A DNA stretch of 64,000 nucleotides from WTKG01 sp963735005. Lineage in GTDB: Bacteria > Actinomycetota > Actinomycetes > Actinomycetales > Demequinaceae. The notes beneath the pieces were generated by a model. The model searched no databases and was not told where the DNA came from. It saw nothing but the letters and a program-made list of their open reading frames with translations. Position numbers and translations under genes: made by a program. Positions 42,431-50,383 of this stretch are shown here, one piece after another. The first letter of the stretch is position 1. Every line of letters starts with the position of its first letter. The stretch covers positions 62,001 through 126,000 of the forward strand of contig CAVTJA010000010.1 of NCBI GenBank assembly GCA_963735005.1. The letters run 5' to 3'.

Positions 42431-43251
42431 AACGTCGCGAGCCCCCGCGCCCGGAACTGCGCCTTCACCCGCGCGAGCAGCTCGCCGCTGGGCGGCTTCG
42501 CGTCCTCGAGCAGGTACGGCTCCCCGGTCGCTTCCCACTTGTCGCGGCCCATCTGGTGGAACGGCAACACCTCCACGCGCTGCACGCCGTCGAGCGTCGC
42601 CACAAAGTCCGCGATCAGGTCCACGTTCTCAACCGCGTCGGTGAGCCCGGGCACCAGCACGAACCGGATCCACATGGTCTTGCCGAGGTTTGACAGCCGC
42701 GTCGCGAAGTCGAGCGTCGGCTGCAGCGGGCGGCCGGTCACACGGCGGTACGTCTCCGGGTCGCCGGACTTGATGTCCAGCAGCACCAGGTCGACGTTGT
42801 TGAGGTCGTCGTCCGTCAGCCGCGCGCCCAGCAGCCCCGCGGTGTCGAGCGCCGTGTGGATGTTGTGTTCCTTGCAGCGACGGTAGATCTCGTTGACGAA
42901 CCGATGCTGCAGCAGGGGCTCGCCGCCGGAAATCGTCAGCCCGCCGCCGGTCACCTTCATGACCCGCTCGTAGCGCAGCACGCGCTCCATGACCTCGTCC
43001 ACGGTGTGGCGCTTGCCGTCGCGCATCTTCCAGGTGTCGGGGTTTTGGCAGAACTGGCAGCGCATGCCGCAGCCGGCGAGGAACAGGGTCATGCGCGAGC
43101 CGGGGCCGTCGGCGCCCGTCACCAGGTCCCACGAGTGCACTGAGCCGGAGTCGCCCGCGGCAATCGCCTCGCTCGCGGCGATCTCGGCGTCGGCCACGTG
43201 CATGGGCGGCGACAGCGGCAGCGGCGACTGAACCGGCCGCGACTCAGGCAT
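42427..43251 (-). CDS. pflA: Pyruvate formate-lyase activating enzyme
   Basis: 274 residues. A radical SAM enzyme that places the glycyl radical on PflB. The cluster motif is CGMRCQFC (CX3CX2C) near residue 61-68, and the GGE motif is in LTISGGEPLLQ. The first ~35 residues are extra compared with the E. coli enzyme; ATG at 43203 is an alternative start. It lies 60 bases downstream of pflB on the same strand, the usual order. Confidence 0.95.
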   Translation of the reverse strand: MPESRPVQSPLPLSPPMHVADAEIAASEAIAAGDSGSVHSWDLVTGADGPGSRMTLFLAGCGMRCQFCQNPDTWKMRDGKRHTVDEVMERVLRYERVMKVTGGGLTISGGEPLLQHRFVNEIYRRCKEHNIHTALDTAGLLGARLTDDDLNNVDLVLLDIKSGDPETYRRVTGRPLQPTLDFATRLSNLGKTMWIRFVLVPGLTDAVENVDLIADFVATLDGVQRVEVLPFHQMGRDKWEATGEPYLLEDAKPPSGELLARVKAQFRARGLATF

Positions 43252-43264
43252 CTACGCTCCTCCC

Positions 43265-43291
43265 GTGGGGGCCGCAACCGCGACCCCCCAC
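43265..43291 (-). terminator. Hairpin between pflB and pflA
   Basis: GTGGGGG pairs with CCCCCAC over a 13-base loop, directly after pflB on the minus strand. It may lower pflA transcription relative to pflB. Weak support. Confidence 0.35.
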
Positions 43292-43311
43292 CGACTCTAA
43301 GGTGTCGAGCC

Positions 43312-45576
43312 CTATAGGCCGGCGTGGAAGGTGCGGGACAGCACGTCCTCCTGCTGCTCGCGGGTGAGCCGCACGAAGTTCACGGCGTAGCCCGACACGC
43401 GGATGGTGAGCTGCGGATAGTTCTCCGGGTGCTCCATCGCGTCCTCGAGCGTCTCGCGGTTGAGGACGTTGACGTTCACGTGGAAGCCGTTCGACACGTT
43501 GTACGCGTCGAGGATTCCCACCAGGTTCTTCACCTGGTCAGCGCGCTCGCGGCCGAGGCTCGCGGGCACCACGGTGGCCGTCAGGGAGATCCCGTCACGC
43601 GCCTCCGTGTACGGCAGCTTCGCCACCGACAACGCCGAGGCGATCACGCCGTGGGTGTCGCGCCCGTTCATCGGGTTGGCTCCGGGCGCGAAAGGCTCGC
43701 CTGCGCGGCGCCCGTCCGGGGTGTTCCCGGTGTGCTTGCCGTAGACCACGTTCGACGTGATGGTGAGCACTGACTGCGTGTGCACCGCCCCGCGGTAGGT
43801 GGGCTGCTTGCGGATCTTCTCCATGAACGATGCGACGAGCTCCTGGGCGATCGAGTCCACCCGGTCGTCGTCGTTGCCAAAGGTCGGGTAGTCGCCCTCG
43901 ACCTCGTAGTCCACGACCAGCCCGGCATCGTCCCGGATGGCCTTGACGGTCGCGTACTTGATGGCGGACAGGGAGTCCACCGCCACGGACAGGCCGGCGA
44001 TGCCGCACGCCATGGTGCGCATCACGTTGCCGTCGTGCAGCGCCATCTCGAGCCGCTCGTACGCGTACTTGTCGTGCATGTAGTGGATGCAGTTGAGCGC
44101 GTCGACGTAGGTCTCGGCGAGCCAGTCGAGCAGGCTGTCGTACTTCTCGCGGACGTCCTCGTAGTCGAGCACGGTGCCCACCACGCGCGGCTTGGGCGGC
44201 GCGATCTGCTTGCCCGTGTTCTCGTCGCGGCCGCCGTTGATGGCGTACAGCAACGCCTTCGCCATGTTCACGCGGGCCCCGAAGAACTGCATCTGCTTGC
44301 CCACGGCCATCGCGGACACGCAGCACGCGATCGCCGCGTCGTCCCCACAGGACTCGCGGATCAGCTCGTCGGACTCGTACTGGATGGCGGACGTGTCGAT
44401 CGACACTTGTGCGCAGAACTCCTTGAAGCCCTTGGGCAGACGCTCGCTCCACAGCACCGTCAGGTTGGGCTCGGGCGCGGGGCCGAGGTTGTAGAGGGTC
44501 TGGAGGAACCGGAAGCTTGTCTTGGTGACGAGCGGACGGCCGTCCTCCCCCATGCCGCCGATGGACTCGGTGACCCAGGTCGGGTCGCCGGAGAACAGGG
44601 CGTCGTACTCGGGGGTGCGCAGGAACCGCACGATGCGCAGCTTGATCACGAAGTCGTCGATGACCTCCTGCGCCTGCTCCTCGGTGAGGCGGCCGGCGGC
44701 CATGTCGCGCTCGGCGTAGATGTCGAGGAACGTGGACGTGCGGCCGAGCGACATCGCGGCGCCGTTCTGCTCCTTGACCGCGCCAAGGTAGCCAAAGTAC
44801 AGCCACTGCACGGCCTCCTTGAGGGTGGTCGCGGGCTTCGAGATGTCCGAGCCATAGGACGCCGCCATCTGCTTGAGCTCGTTGAGCGCCTTGATCTGCT
44901 CCGAGTTCTCCTCGCGGTCGCGCACCGTGTCTTCGGTCGAGCGCTGCATGTCGAGCTCGAGGCGCTCCACCCGCTTGGCGGCGATGAGCGCGTCCACGCC
45001 GTACAGGGCCACGCGGCGGTAGTCGCCGATGATGCGGCCGCGGCCGTAGGCGTCCGGCAGGCCCGTCACCAGGTGCGAGGAGCGGGCGGCGCGCACGTTG
45101 GGCGGGTAGACGTCGAACACGCCGTCGTTGTGCGTCTTGCGGTACTCGGTGAAGATGCGCTCGAGGCCGGGGTCGACGTCGTAGCCGTAGGTCTCAAGGG
45201 CGTTCGCCACCATCCGCCAGCCGCCGTACGGCATGATCGCGCGCTTGAGGGGCGCGTCCGTCTGGAGGCCCACGATGATCTCGTCGTCCTGCTTGATGTA
45301 GCCGGGCGCGTGTGCGGTGATCGAGGCAGGAGTTGTCGCGTCGACGTCGTACACGCCCTTGTCGCGCTCTTGCGGGAACATGTCCGTGATGACCTTCCAC
45401 ACGCGCTCGGTGCGCGCGGTGGCGCCCGCGAGGAACGCGCCGTCGCCGTCGTACGGCGTGTAGTTCACGGAGATAAAGTCGCGCACGTCAATGCGGTCCT
45501 GCCACGGTCCCGCACGGAGGCCCTCCCAGGCCGTATCCGTCTCGCGCGAGGTGCCGTGTGCCTGAACGTCAGTCAT
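43312..45576 (-). CDS. pflB: Formate C-acetyltransferase (pyruvate formate-lyase)
   Basis: 754 residues from ATG 45576; an ATG six codons upstream is also in frame. It cleaves pyruvate with CoA to acetyl-CoA and formate under anoxic conditions. The catalytic Cys-Cys pair lies in AIACCVSAM, the glycyl radical site in RVSGYAVNFVRLT near the C-terminus. Length and sequence are normal. With adhE and the OFA transporter it supports mixed-acid fermentation. Confidence 0.97.
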   Translation of the reverse strand: MTDVQAHGTSRETDTAWEGLRAGPWQDRIDVRDFISVNYTPYDGDGAFLAGATARTERVWKVITDMFPQERDKGVYDVDATTPASITAHAPGYIKQDDEIIVGLQTDAPLKRAIMPYGGWRMVANALETYGYDVDPGLERIFTEYRKTHNDGVFDVYPPNVRAARSSHLVTGLPDAYGRGRIIGDYRRVALYGVDALIAAKRVERLELDMQRSTEDTVRDREENSEQIKALNELKQMAASYGSDISKPATTLKEAVQWLYFGYLGAVKEQNGAAMSLGRTSTFLDIYAERDMAAGRLTEEQAQEVIDDFVIKLRIVRFLRTPEYDALFSGDPTWVTESIGGMGEDGRPLVTKTSFRFLQTLYNLGPAPEPNLTVLWSERLPKGFKEFCAQVSIDTSAIQYESDELIRESCGDDAAIACCVSAMAVGKQMQFFGARVNMAKALLYAINGGRDENTGKQIAPPKPRVVGTVLDYEDVREKYDSLLDWLAETYVDALNCIHYMHDKYAYERLEMALHDGNVMRTMACGIAGLSVAVDSLSAIKYATVKAIRDDAGLVVDYEVEGDYPTFGNDDDRVDSIAQELVASFMEKIRKQPTYRGAVHTQSVLTITSNVVYGKHTGNTPDGRRAGEPFAPGANPMNGRDTHGVIASALSVAKLPYTEARDGISLTATVVPASLGRERADQVKNLVGILDAYNVSNGFHVNVNVLNRETLEDAMEHPENYPQLTIRVSGYAVNFVRLTREQQEDVLSRTFHAGL

Positions 45577-45626
45577 GGTGTTTACGCCCTTCATGGTGGG
45601 GCCCTTGTGGGGCCCGCAAATGTCGT

Positions 45627-45637
45627 GGTGTGACACC
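45627..45637. promoter_or_regulatory. Palindrome GGTGT-G-ACACC upstream of pflB
   Basis: An 11-bp palindrome 50 bases before the pflB start. The TGTGA word within it recalls CRP/FNR- or Rex-type half sites, but no full site is present. Weak support. Confidence 0.25.
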
Positions 45638-45670
45638 TCAAAATTACGGTCGCGCATCGTGTCCGGAACG

Positions 45671-45683
45671 GGACCTTTGGTCC
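45671..45683. promoter_or_regulatory. Candidate operator GGACC-TTT-GGTCC upstream of pflB
   Basis: A perfect 5-bp inverted repeat with a TTT spacer, 95 bases before pflB and 20 bases before the divergent gene at 45703. Similar sites lie before adhE and between the MFS gene and pntAA. Confidence 0.4.
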
Positions 45684-45702
45684 GCGGCCCGGCCGGGGGA
45701 CG

Positions 45703-46533
45703 ATGCCGAGGGAACCTGACATTCGCGGCAAGCGTTACCCAAACGTGACAAGCGACGCAAACCTCGCCACGCTGGCCCTCGCGGATGCCGCCCCGGTCGA
45801 GTACGCGCCCGGCGCGCGCGGCCCGGCAGTCGCTGGCGCGGTGACCGGGATTGTCGCCATCGTCTTTGGGTTTCTCGCCGGGCGCATCCTTGGCAACTTT
45901 GCCGGGCTCGCGCTGGTTCCGGAGGCGCTCGCGGTGTTTCTGGTCGCGATGGTCGCGATCGCCGGGTTCATAGGGCTCGACACGCCGTGGTGGAGCGTGG
46001 CGCTTGCGAAGCGGTGGCCCCAGCTCGCGGGCAAGCGCACGATGCCGTGGCCGGGCTATCTGTACTTCGTAGGCGTGACGCTGGTGGCGCCGGCGGCGAC
46101 CTACCTGGGCGTGCTCGCCTGGGCGGACGGCAACATCGCGGGCCTCGCGTGGAAGGACCAGCTTGCCGTGGCGCGGCCCGCCGGGTTCTTCGTCTGGATG
46201 GGGATGCTGGCGGTCATGGTGATCGCGTGGCGCATCTGCTTCGCGCCTTTCTCAAGCGAGTTGCCCCGCTGGGTGCCGCTGCCGATCCTCACGATTGGCG
46301 CGGGGGTGGCGATGTTTAGCCACGCGGGCTTCGACGGATTTGCGGGCGCGCACTGGTGGGGCGCCCTGTTGGCGATCGCGTGGGGTTACGCGCTGGCCAA
46401 GGCCACGCCGGCCCGGCTTGGCTACGCGGTGGAAGTCGCCCTACCAGCCCAACGAGCAACTACGCTTGCGCAGACGCGACGCGGGCGCGAGCGATTTCGC
46501 GAGGTCAGCGGAGGCTTCGTCGGCGATCGCTAG
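45703..46533 (+). CDS. Hypothetical membrane protein
   Basis: 276 residues, about seven helices (PAVAGAVTGIVAIVFGFLAG, ALAVFLVAMVAIAGFIGL, LYFVGVTLVAPAATYLGVLA, GFFVWMGMLAVMVIAW, LPILTIGAGVAMF, WWGALLAIAWGYAL). I do not recognise a family. It is divergent from pflB. The last ~35 residues (TLAQTRRGRERFREVSGGF) are hydrophilic and lie where the toxin locus begins, so the end may be altered by rearrangement. Confidence 0.6.
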   Translation: MPREPDIRGKRYPNVTSDANLATLALADAAPVEYAPGARGPAVAGAVTGIVAIVFGFLAGRILGNFAGLALVPEALAVFLVAMVAIAGFIGLDTPWWSVALAKRWPQLAGKRTMPWPGYLYFVGVTLVAPAATYLGVLAWADGNIAGLAWKDQLAVARPAGFFVWMGMLAVMVIAWRICFAPFSSELPRWVPLPILTIGAGVAMFSHAGFDGFAGAHWWGALLAIAWGYALAKATPARLGYAVEVALPAQRATTLAQTRRGRERFREVSGGFVGDR

Positions 46534-46687
46534 CGGTAAGACGAGGCAAGGATCCCCTCACGGCAACATCTCCCCTCACGACTCGGCCACGTGAAAATCG
46601 CGCGACCGCACTTGCCACTCTTGTCAGGCCGTGCGAGCGGCAGGCAGCAACGTGTCGAGATCGCCCTTGAGCAGCCACACCGGGTGC

Positions 46688-46805
46688 CCGCGGCAAGCGT
46701 CTAGAAAAGCCGGCGCTCCGGCGGGAGCTCGCGGTAGCGCGGGTCGTCCTTCCACAAATCGTGCATCTGCATGCGGAACTCCGCATCGTCATCGATATCG
46801 ACCCA
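46688..46805. repeat. 118-bp repeat, copy A (immunity gene 3' end)
   Basis: Matches 49930-50047 with only about four mismatches by eye. It covers the last ~35 codons and stop of the immunity-like gene at 46701 plus a few bases beyond. The encoded end (WVDIDDDAEFRMQMHDLWK onward) is identical in both genes. Confidence 0.9.
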
Positions 46806-47156
46806 CGTCTGCCGAGACTTCACCTGCGACAACGACGCACCCGGTAGCCCATGGGACGCCATCCGCTCGGCGGTGTCGTTCCATGCGCTTTCCTGTGCCT
46901 CCCGGAATCGGAGACGCTCCTCGGGGCTGCGCGCGGCTACCGCGATATCAGGAGCACGGCCGGGGCCAGGAAACATGCGAAGTCTCTCGATCGCCCACGG
47001 CGCCACTCGGTCTTGGTTGTCCGGCTCGACCACCGAGAACAACGGGTACCTCTCGAGGATCTCAGCCTGGGATCGGGCGAGAAGCAGGTACGCATTGAGC
47101 CCCCACCCGTGCTCGTATTCGCAGAGATACTCTCGCTTCACGGGAACGGATGCCAT
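46701..47156 (-). CDS. Putative immunity protein (family member 4)
   Basis: 151 residues from ATG 47156. It shares its plan with three other genes here (48322, 48962, 49943): an N-terminal EYEHGWGLNAYLLLARSQAE-type segment, RYPLFSVVEP, LRMFPGPGR, then AARSPEERLRFREAQES and a C-terminal WVDIDDDAEF motif. The C-terminal 35 residues are the same as those of the gene at 49943. No toxin tip precedes it, so it looks like an orphan. No signal peptide: cytoplasmic. No known family comes to mind. Confidence 0.6.
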   Translation of the reverse strand: MASVPVKREYLCEYEHGWGLNAYLLLARSQAEILERYPLFSVVEPDNQDRVAPWAIERLRMFPGPGRAPDIAVAARSPEERLRFREAQESAWNDTAERMASHGLPGASLSQVKSRQTWVDIDDDAEFRMQMHDLWKDDPRYRELPPERRLF

Positions 47157-47325
47157 CACCACAGCATCCCACCCTGGCCCCGATTCGCGCCCGTGCTACG
47201 AGCAAATCGCCCGGCGGCGCTCGCCAAGCATCGACGCTAGGAGTCCGCGCTGACCCGTACAAGCCCAGTTCCGGTGGGGTGCAGACTTGTGTCGCTGAGG
47301 GCAGCCAACGCACGACGCGGCGGTT

Positions 47326-48123
47326 CTAGCCGGCAGCGAACTCCGCGCTAGCTACCGGAAAAGTCGCGGCCAGCGTGAGCATCGCAAGATCGCGCATTTC
47401 GACGACCGGAACGACAGTGAGAACGCTTGGCGTCCCGCGAACTCCCTGGACATCGATTGGCCTCGCGTCCGTCCGCAGAAGCGCAAGGGTCGTCGTCCGC
47501 GAAACCTGAGCACCGGACGCCGAAGGCATTCCGTTGAGGGGCCACGCCACCGGAGTCTCGAACCGATACGCACCGAACGAGACTCCCATCCCGGGGACCT
47601 GAACAGGAGCGCGATCGACGCACGCCGCCCGCATGCGTGACCGTCCATCGGCAGGTCGCCATTGCGGGTCGCCAAGAAGCTCAAACTCGACGGTGTCGGC
47701 CAGCCCAACATTCCCATCCGACGACGCGGGCGAACAGCCCACGGACTCGATCAAGTGAGCAAAGTGCAACGCAGGGAAGACGGTAACCTTCCCCGCCGAA
47801 ATCGCCGGAGCCGCACGTCCCGTTTCACGGAGTTGCTCCAGGTACGCGGGCACCGACGGCGCGAACGGAACCGTCCCATCCACGACCCCGAGCCGCTCAC
47901 GGTCAAGCATCACCGCTACCCCCGCACCATCCCATTCGCTTCGCGGCTCATAGTCACACGCGTTCAGAGACACGAGCACTTGCCAGATCTCCGTGCGCTC
48001 GCCTTCGCTAGAGAGGGAAATGCCGTCGACGCGGCCAGAGATGGCCTTGGGCAGACCCGAGAACCAACCGTCGCCTTGATCACACAGCACGACTTCCGCG
48101 CCCACTAACGATGTCGGTTCCAT
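47326..48123 (-). CDS. Hypothetical protein in toxin/immunity locus
   Basis: 265 residues from ATG 48123. Soluble, without membrane helices (ISGRVDGISLSSEGERTEIW, WPLNGMPSASGAQVSRT). I recognise no domain. It lies between a prfB 3' fragment and an orphan immunity gene and so may be an immunity protein of another kind or cargo of the locus. No partner toxin is visible. Confidence 0.5.
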   Translation of the reverse strand: MEPTSLVGAEVVLCDQGDGWFSGLPKAISGRVDGISLSSEGERTEIWQVLVSLNACDYEPRSEWDGAGVAVMLDRERLGVVDGTVPFAPSVPAYLEQLRETGRAAPAISAGKVTVFPALHFAHLIESVGCSPASSDGNVGLADTVEFELLGDPQWRPADGRSRMRAACVDRAPVQVPGMGVSFGAYRFETPVAWPLNGMPSASGAQVSRTTTLALLRTDARPIDVQGVRGTPSVLTVVPVVEMRDLAMLTLAATFPVASAEFAAG

Positions 48124-48176
48124 GGCTACTCTCCGGTGAGATGGGTTTGCAAGATGCCGAGCATTCAGCAGCGCCG

Positions 48177-48275
48177 CTACGCCCCAGCACCGCCGCGCAC
48201 GCGCCAGCGGATCCCCGCCTCGATGAACCCGTCAAGATCGCCGTCGAACACCGCAGACAAGTTACCGGACTCGAA
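48177..48275 (-). pseudogene. prfB 3' end, second diverged copy
   Basis: Encodes FESGNLSAVFDGDLDGFIEA then GIRWRVRGGAGA and TAG, matching the last codons of prfB (ESGNPSAVFDGDLDGFIEA... GGTGA). Over about 83 bp I count ten differences, most of them silent, so it is a real homologue from another prfB rather than a recent copy. No other part of prfB is present. Confidence 0.85.
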
Positions 48276-48321
48276 CACGCGGTTGCGCACGGCGCACACG
48301 GGCGGCAATCCAACAGCGGCG

Positions 48322-48738
48322 CTAGACATCCGGCATGTTTCGGGTAGCGAGCCGGATCGATGGCTCATCATCGATGTCGACCCAGAACGGCAGGCGCACG
48401 AGATCATCCAAGGACTCGGCTGAATCTCCGGCCCTGAGCCTCGACTGACGCAACGATTCTCGGTACTTTTTGCGTGACATCAAGAACTGGCTACGCTCAG
48501 TCTCCGTGCGCGCCTGCACCGGCGCGATCGGATCCTGAAAGGGCCCGGCAGCGTATCTCATTCGCTCAAGGACTTCGGGCGCGCTCACACTCTGAAGGTC
48601 CACCGGAATGACATCGGGGCCTGGGAATCGTCGTCGCACAGCGTCAGCGTCGAGAGCGCGCACCAGGAGCGTGCGCGGGCCGCGGTACGGCTCGTCCCAC
48701 ACGCAAAGAAACTCGCGCCCTACGGGATCGGATTCCAT
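48322..48738 (-). CDS. Putative immunity protein (family member 3)
   Basis: 138 residues from ATG 48738. The plan is shared with the other immunity-like genes: REFLCVWDEPYRGPRTLLVRA, DADAVRRRFPGPDVIPVDL, VLERMRYAAGPFQDPIAPVQ, ARTETERSQFLMSRKKYRES and a final PFWVDIDDEPSI. It follows a truncated toxin tip on the same strand. Presumably it once neutralised that tip; it would act in the cytoplasm. Confidence 0.6.
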   Translation of the reverse strand: MESDPVGREFLCVWDEPYRGPRTLLVRALDADAVRRRFPGPDVIPVDLQSVSAPEVLERMRYAAGPFQDPIAPVQARTETERSQFLMSRKKYRESLRQSRLRAGDSAESLDDLVRLPFWVDIDDEPSIRLATRNMPDV

Positions 48739-48739
48739 G

Positions 48740-48961
48740 GAAGGTCCGTCGTGTCGATGTCCTGAGTAGTCCAATATAGATTGCCGCCGCCCGGCTGTCC
48801 CGCTCGCGTGCCCGTTGGGCGTCACGTAGTTCACTCCGGAACTACTCGCGATCTCGCCGCCCGGCGCAATGCCGGCTCGACCCGTTTCCGTCGTGTAGTG
48901 CCTGAACTCGGCACCGTACTCGCTCCTCACATGAACGGATGGAGCGGAAGCAACGGAACCG
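48740..48961 (-). pseudogene. Truncated ART-HYD1-like toxin tip
   Basis: In frame with the immunity gene that follows, without its own start. It reads YGAEFRHYTTETGRAGIAPG then GGEIASSSGVNYVTPN, matching the front half of HYD1-type ADP-ribosyltransferase toxins (the HYTT motif and the YLTP-like strand). After GHASGTAGRRQSIL the domain is lost and the frame runs into the immunity gene. A dead cassette. Confidence 0.55.
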
Positions 48962-49369
48962 TCAGCGGTCGTACGGCGGCGGCAAGGACTCGAGGTATTC
49001 GCGCAATCCGCCATCGTTCTCGATATCGACCCAGAGCGGGACGCGATCGGTTCTTGCTCGAATGTCTTCTGGCACCTGCGACACCAAGCGCCGCTGCCGG
49101 GCCTCTTTGAGAACCTGTGAGCGGAACGCGAGGAACTCCTTCTGCTGTTGCGGCGTGCGATCACGCACAGGTTCCAGGGGGTCGACACCGGGAGCGACAA
49201 ATACCCTCAGACGCTCGAGATACTCAGCATCCCTGGGTGGCGCGTCGTCGACCGGGAACACCTTGAGCTTTGGGTACCTGGCCGCGACAAGGTCCGCGCG
49301 CAACGCTCGGACGATGAACCACTGTCCCCCGGTTCCGTCGCTGTAGATCCCGACGTACTCGTTACTCAT
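48962..49369 (-). CDS. Putative immunity protein (family member 2)
   Basis: 135 residues from ATG 49369, whose ATGA overlaps the stop of the spare toxin tip, the expected toxin-immunity coupling. Shared segments: NEYVGIYSDGTGGQWFIVRA, ADLVAARYPKLKVFPVD, ERLRVFVAPGVDPLEPV, RDRTPQQQKEFLAFRSQ and VPLWVDIENDGGL. Soluble and probably specific for the tip encoded at 49366-49920. Confidence 0.65.
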   Translation of the reverse strand: MSNEYVGIYSDGTGGQWFIVRALRADLVAARYPKLKVFPVDDAPPRDAEYLERLRVFVAPGVDPLEPVRDRTPQQQKEFLAFRSQVLKEARQRRLVSQVPEDIRARTDRVPLWVDIENDGGLREYLESLPPPYDR

Positions 49370-49923
49370 GCGAACGCGTGGAAGGTCAGGCCAGCCATGT
49401 CGATCGACTTCGTCGTCCAATACTCCACCCCTCCACCCGGTTGCCCAGAGAGAGGGTCAACGCAGTACGGGCCATAGATGTCTTCGAGTCGTTCCCGTGG
49501 AATCTCGTAGTAGCCGTCAGGTGGCGGATCGGGCAGCGCCAGGTCGGCTTGGGCGGCTGCCGCATCGGAGTACAGCGTGGGAGACAGCCAAATCTTCCCT
49601 GCTCCCAGCACGGGCCTCACTCCCGTTTCCTCAATGATTGCAACGGCGTCCCAACGAGTGTATTGGTAAAAGGTTTCGGGTTCCCCGCCTGGCGGGAGTT
49701 GGCACGTGTCTACGTCGGTTTCAGGCGGATCGGTTGGTCCGCCAGGGTCGATGGGGTCGGGCTGCGTTTCCGGATCATTGTGGTGAGACGCGACGAAGAC
49801 AACCGTCGCGATGGCGAGCGCGACGCCACTTGTGATGATGAGCCACCCCAACACCCTGCTCGGGCCGGCTTGGCATTCCAGAGACGCATCCGGCTCTGAC
49901 GCATGGAACACCTCGTTGCTTGC
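49366..49923 (-). pseudogene. Spare (start-less) toxin tip cassette
   Basis: This frame begins, with no start codon or signal, in the sequence SNEVFHASEPDASLEC that is shared with the full-length toxin. It has the same membrane segment and Pro-rich linker, then a different toxin domain: PETFYQYTRWDAVAIIEETG, GKIWLSPTLYSDAAAAQADLAL, DGYYEIPRERLEDIYGPYC and GGGVEYWTTKSI. It looks like an orphan tip that becomes active only if recombined onto the full-length gene. Its immunity gene overlaps its stop. Confidence 0.7.
49687..49920. repeat. 234-bp repeat, copy 1 (exchange arm of toxin cassettes)
   Basis: Identical to 50686-50919 except for one base (C at 49846, T at 50845), same orientation, 999 bp apart. 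It encodes the membrane segment and linker just before the toxin domain in both the spare and the full-length gene. Confidence 0.95.
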
Positions 49924-49929
49924 TGGTGG

Positions 49930-50047
49930 CCGCGGCAAGCATTTAGAAAAGCCGGCGCTCCGGCGGGAGCTCGCGGTAGCGCGGGTCGTCCTTCCACAAA
50001 TCGTGCATCTGCATGCGGAACTCCGCATCGTCATCAATATCGACCCA
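49930..50047. repeat. 118-bp repeat, copy B (immunity gene 3' end)
   Basis: Partner of 46688-46805, same orientation. It starts ten bases after the spare tip's repeat arm, marking a sharp cassette junction. Confidence 0.9.
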
Positions 50048-50383
50048 GCGCTGCTTTTCGTGGGCCGGAATTGGGAAATTGGCCGCAACCTTTCGCCTAC
50101 GCGCGCTTTCGCGCTGTCGCATGGCCGCAACCCTAAAACGCGCGCGCTCGCGATGGCTGCGCTTAGCCACCGCGAGATCGATGGGCCGCCCCTCTCCCGG
50201 ATACATTCTCATCAACTCGATACTTTCGGCGGGAAGCCGACTCTCCTCGATAGTCACGACCACCAGAAGTGGATACCGCGCACGGACCTCCTCGGCTGAC
50301 CGTGCCCGGATCAGGAAGAATTGGTTGCCCATTCCGTGGACATACTCACCGACGAACTCATGCTTCAGGGGAAGGGGTGCCAT
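49943..50383 (-). CDS. Putative immunity protein (family member 1), partner of full-length toxin
   Basis: 146 residues from ATG 50383, overlapping the end of the toxin gene by 19 bases. Shared segments: HEFVGEYVHGMGNQFFLIRA, SAEEVRARYPLLVVV, LMRMYPGEGRPIDLAV, SHRERARFRVAAM and RWVDIDDDAEFRMQMHDLWK. The C-terminal 35 residues equal those of the gene at 46701. No signal peptide. It should protect the producer against the toxin domain at 50365-50690. Confidence 0.65.
   Translation of the reverse strand: MAPLPLKHEFVGEYVHGMGNQFFLIRARSAEEVRARYPLLVVVTIEESRLPAESIELMRMYPGEGRPIDLAVAKRSHRERARFRVAAMRQRESARRRKVAANFPIPAHEKQRWVDIDDDAEFRMQMHDLWKDDPRYRELPPERRLF

Noticed and set aside
43780..45633. 617-codon open frame opposite pflB
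   Set aside because: Antisense shadow; the composition is Val/Asp/His-rich without any domain.
46534..46687. Gene remnant between the membrane protein and the orphan immunity gene
   Set aside because: No recognisable protein in any frame; only ~150 bp of ordinary intergenic-like sequence.
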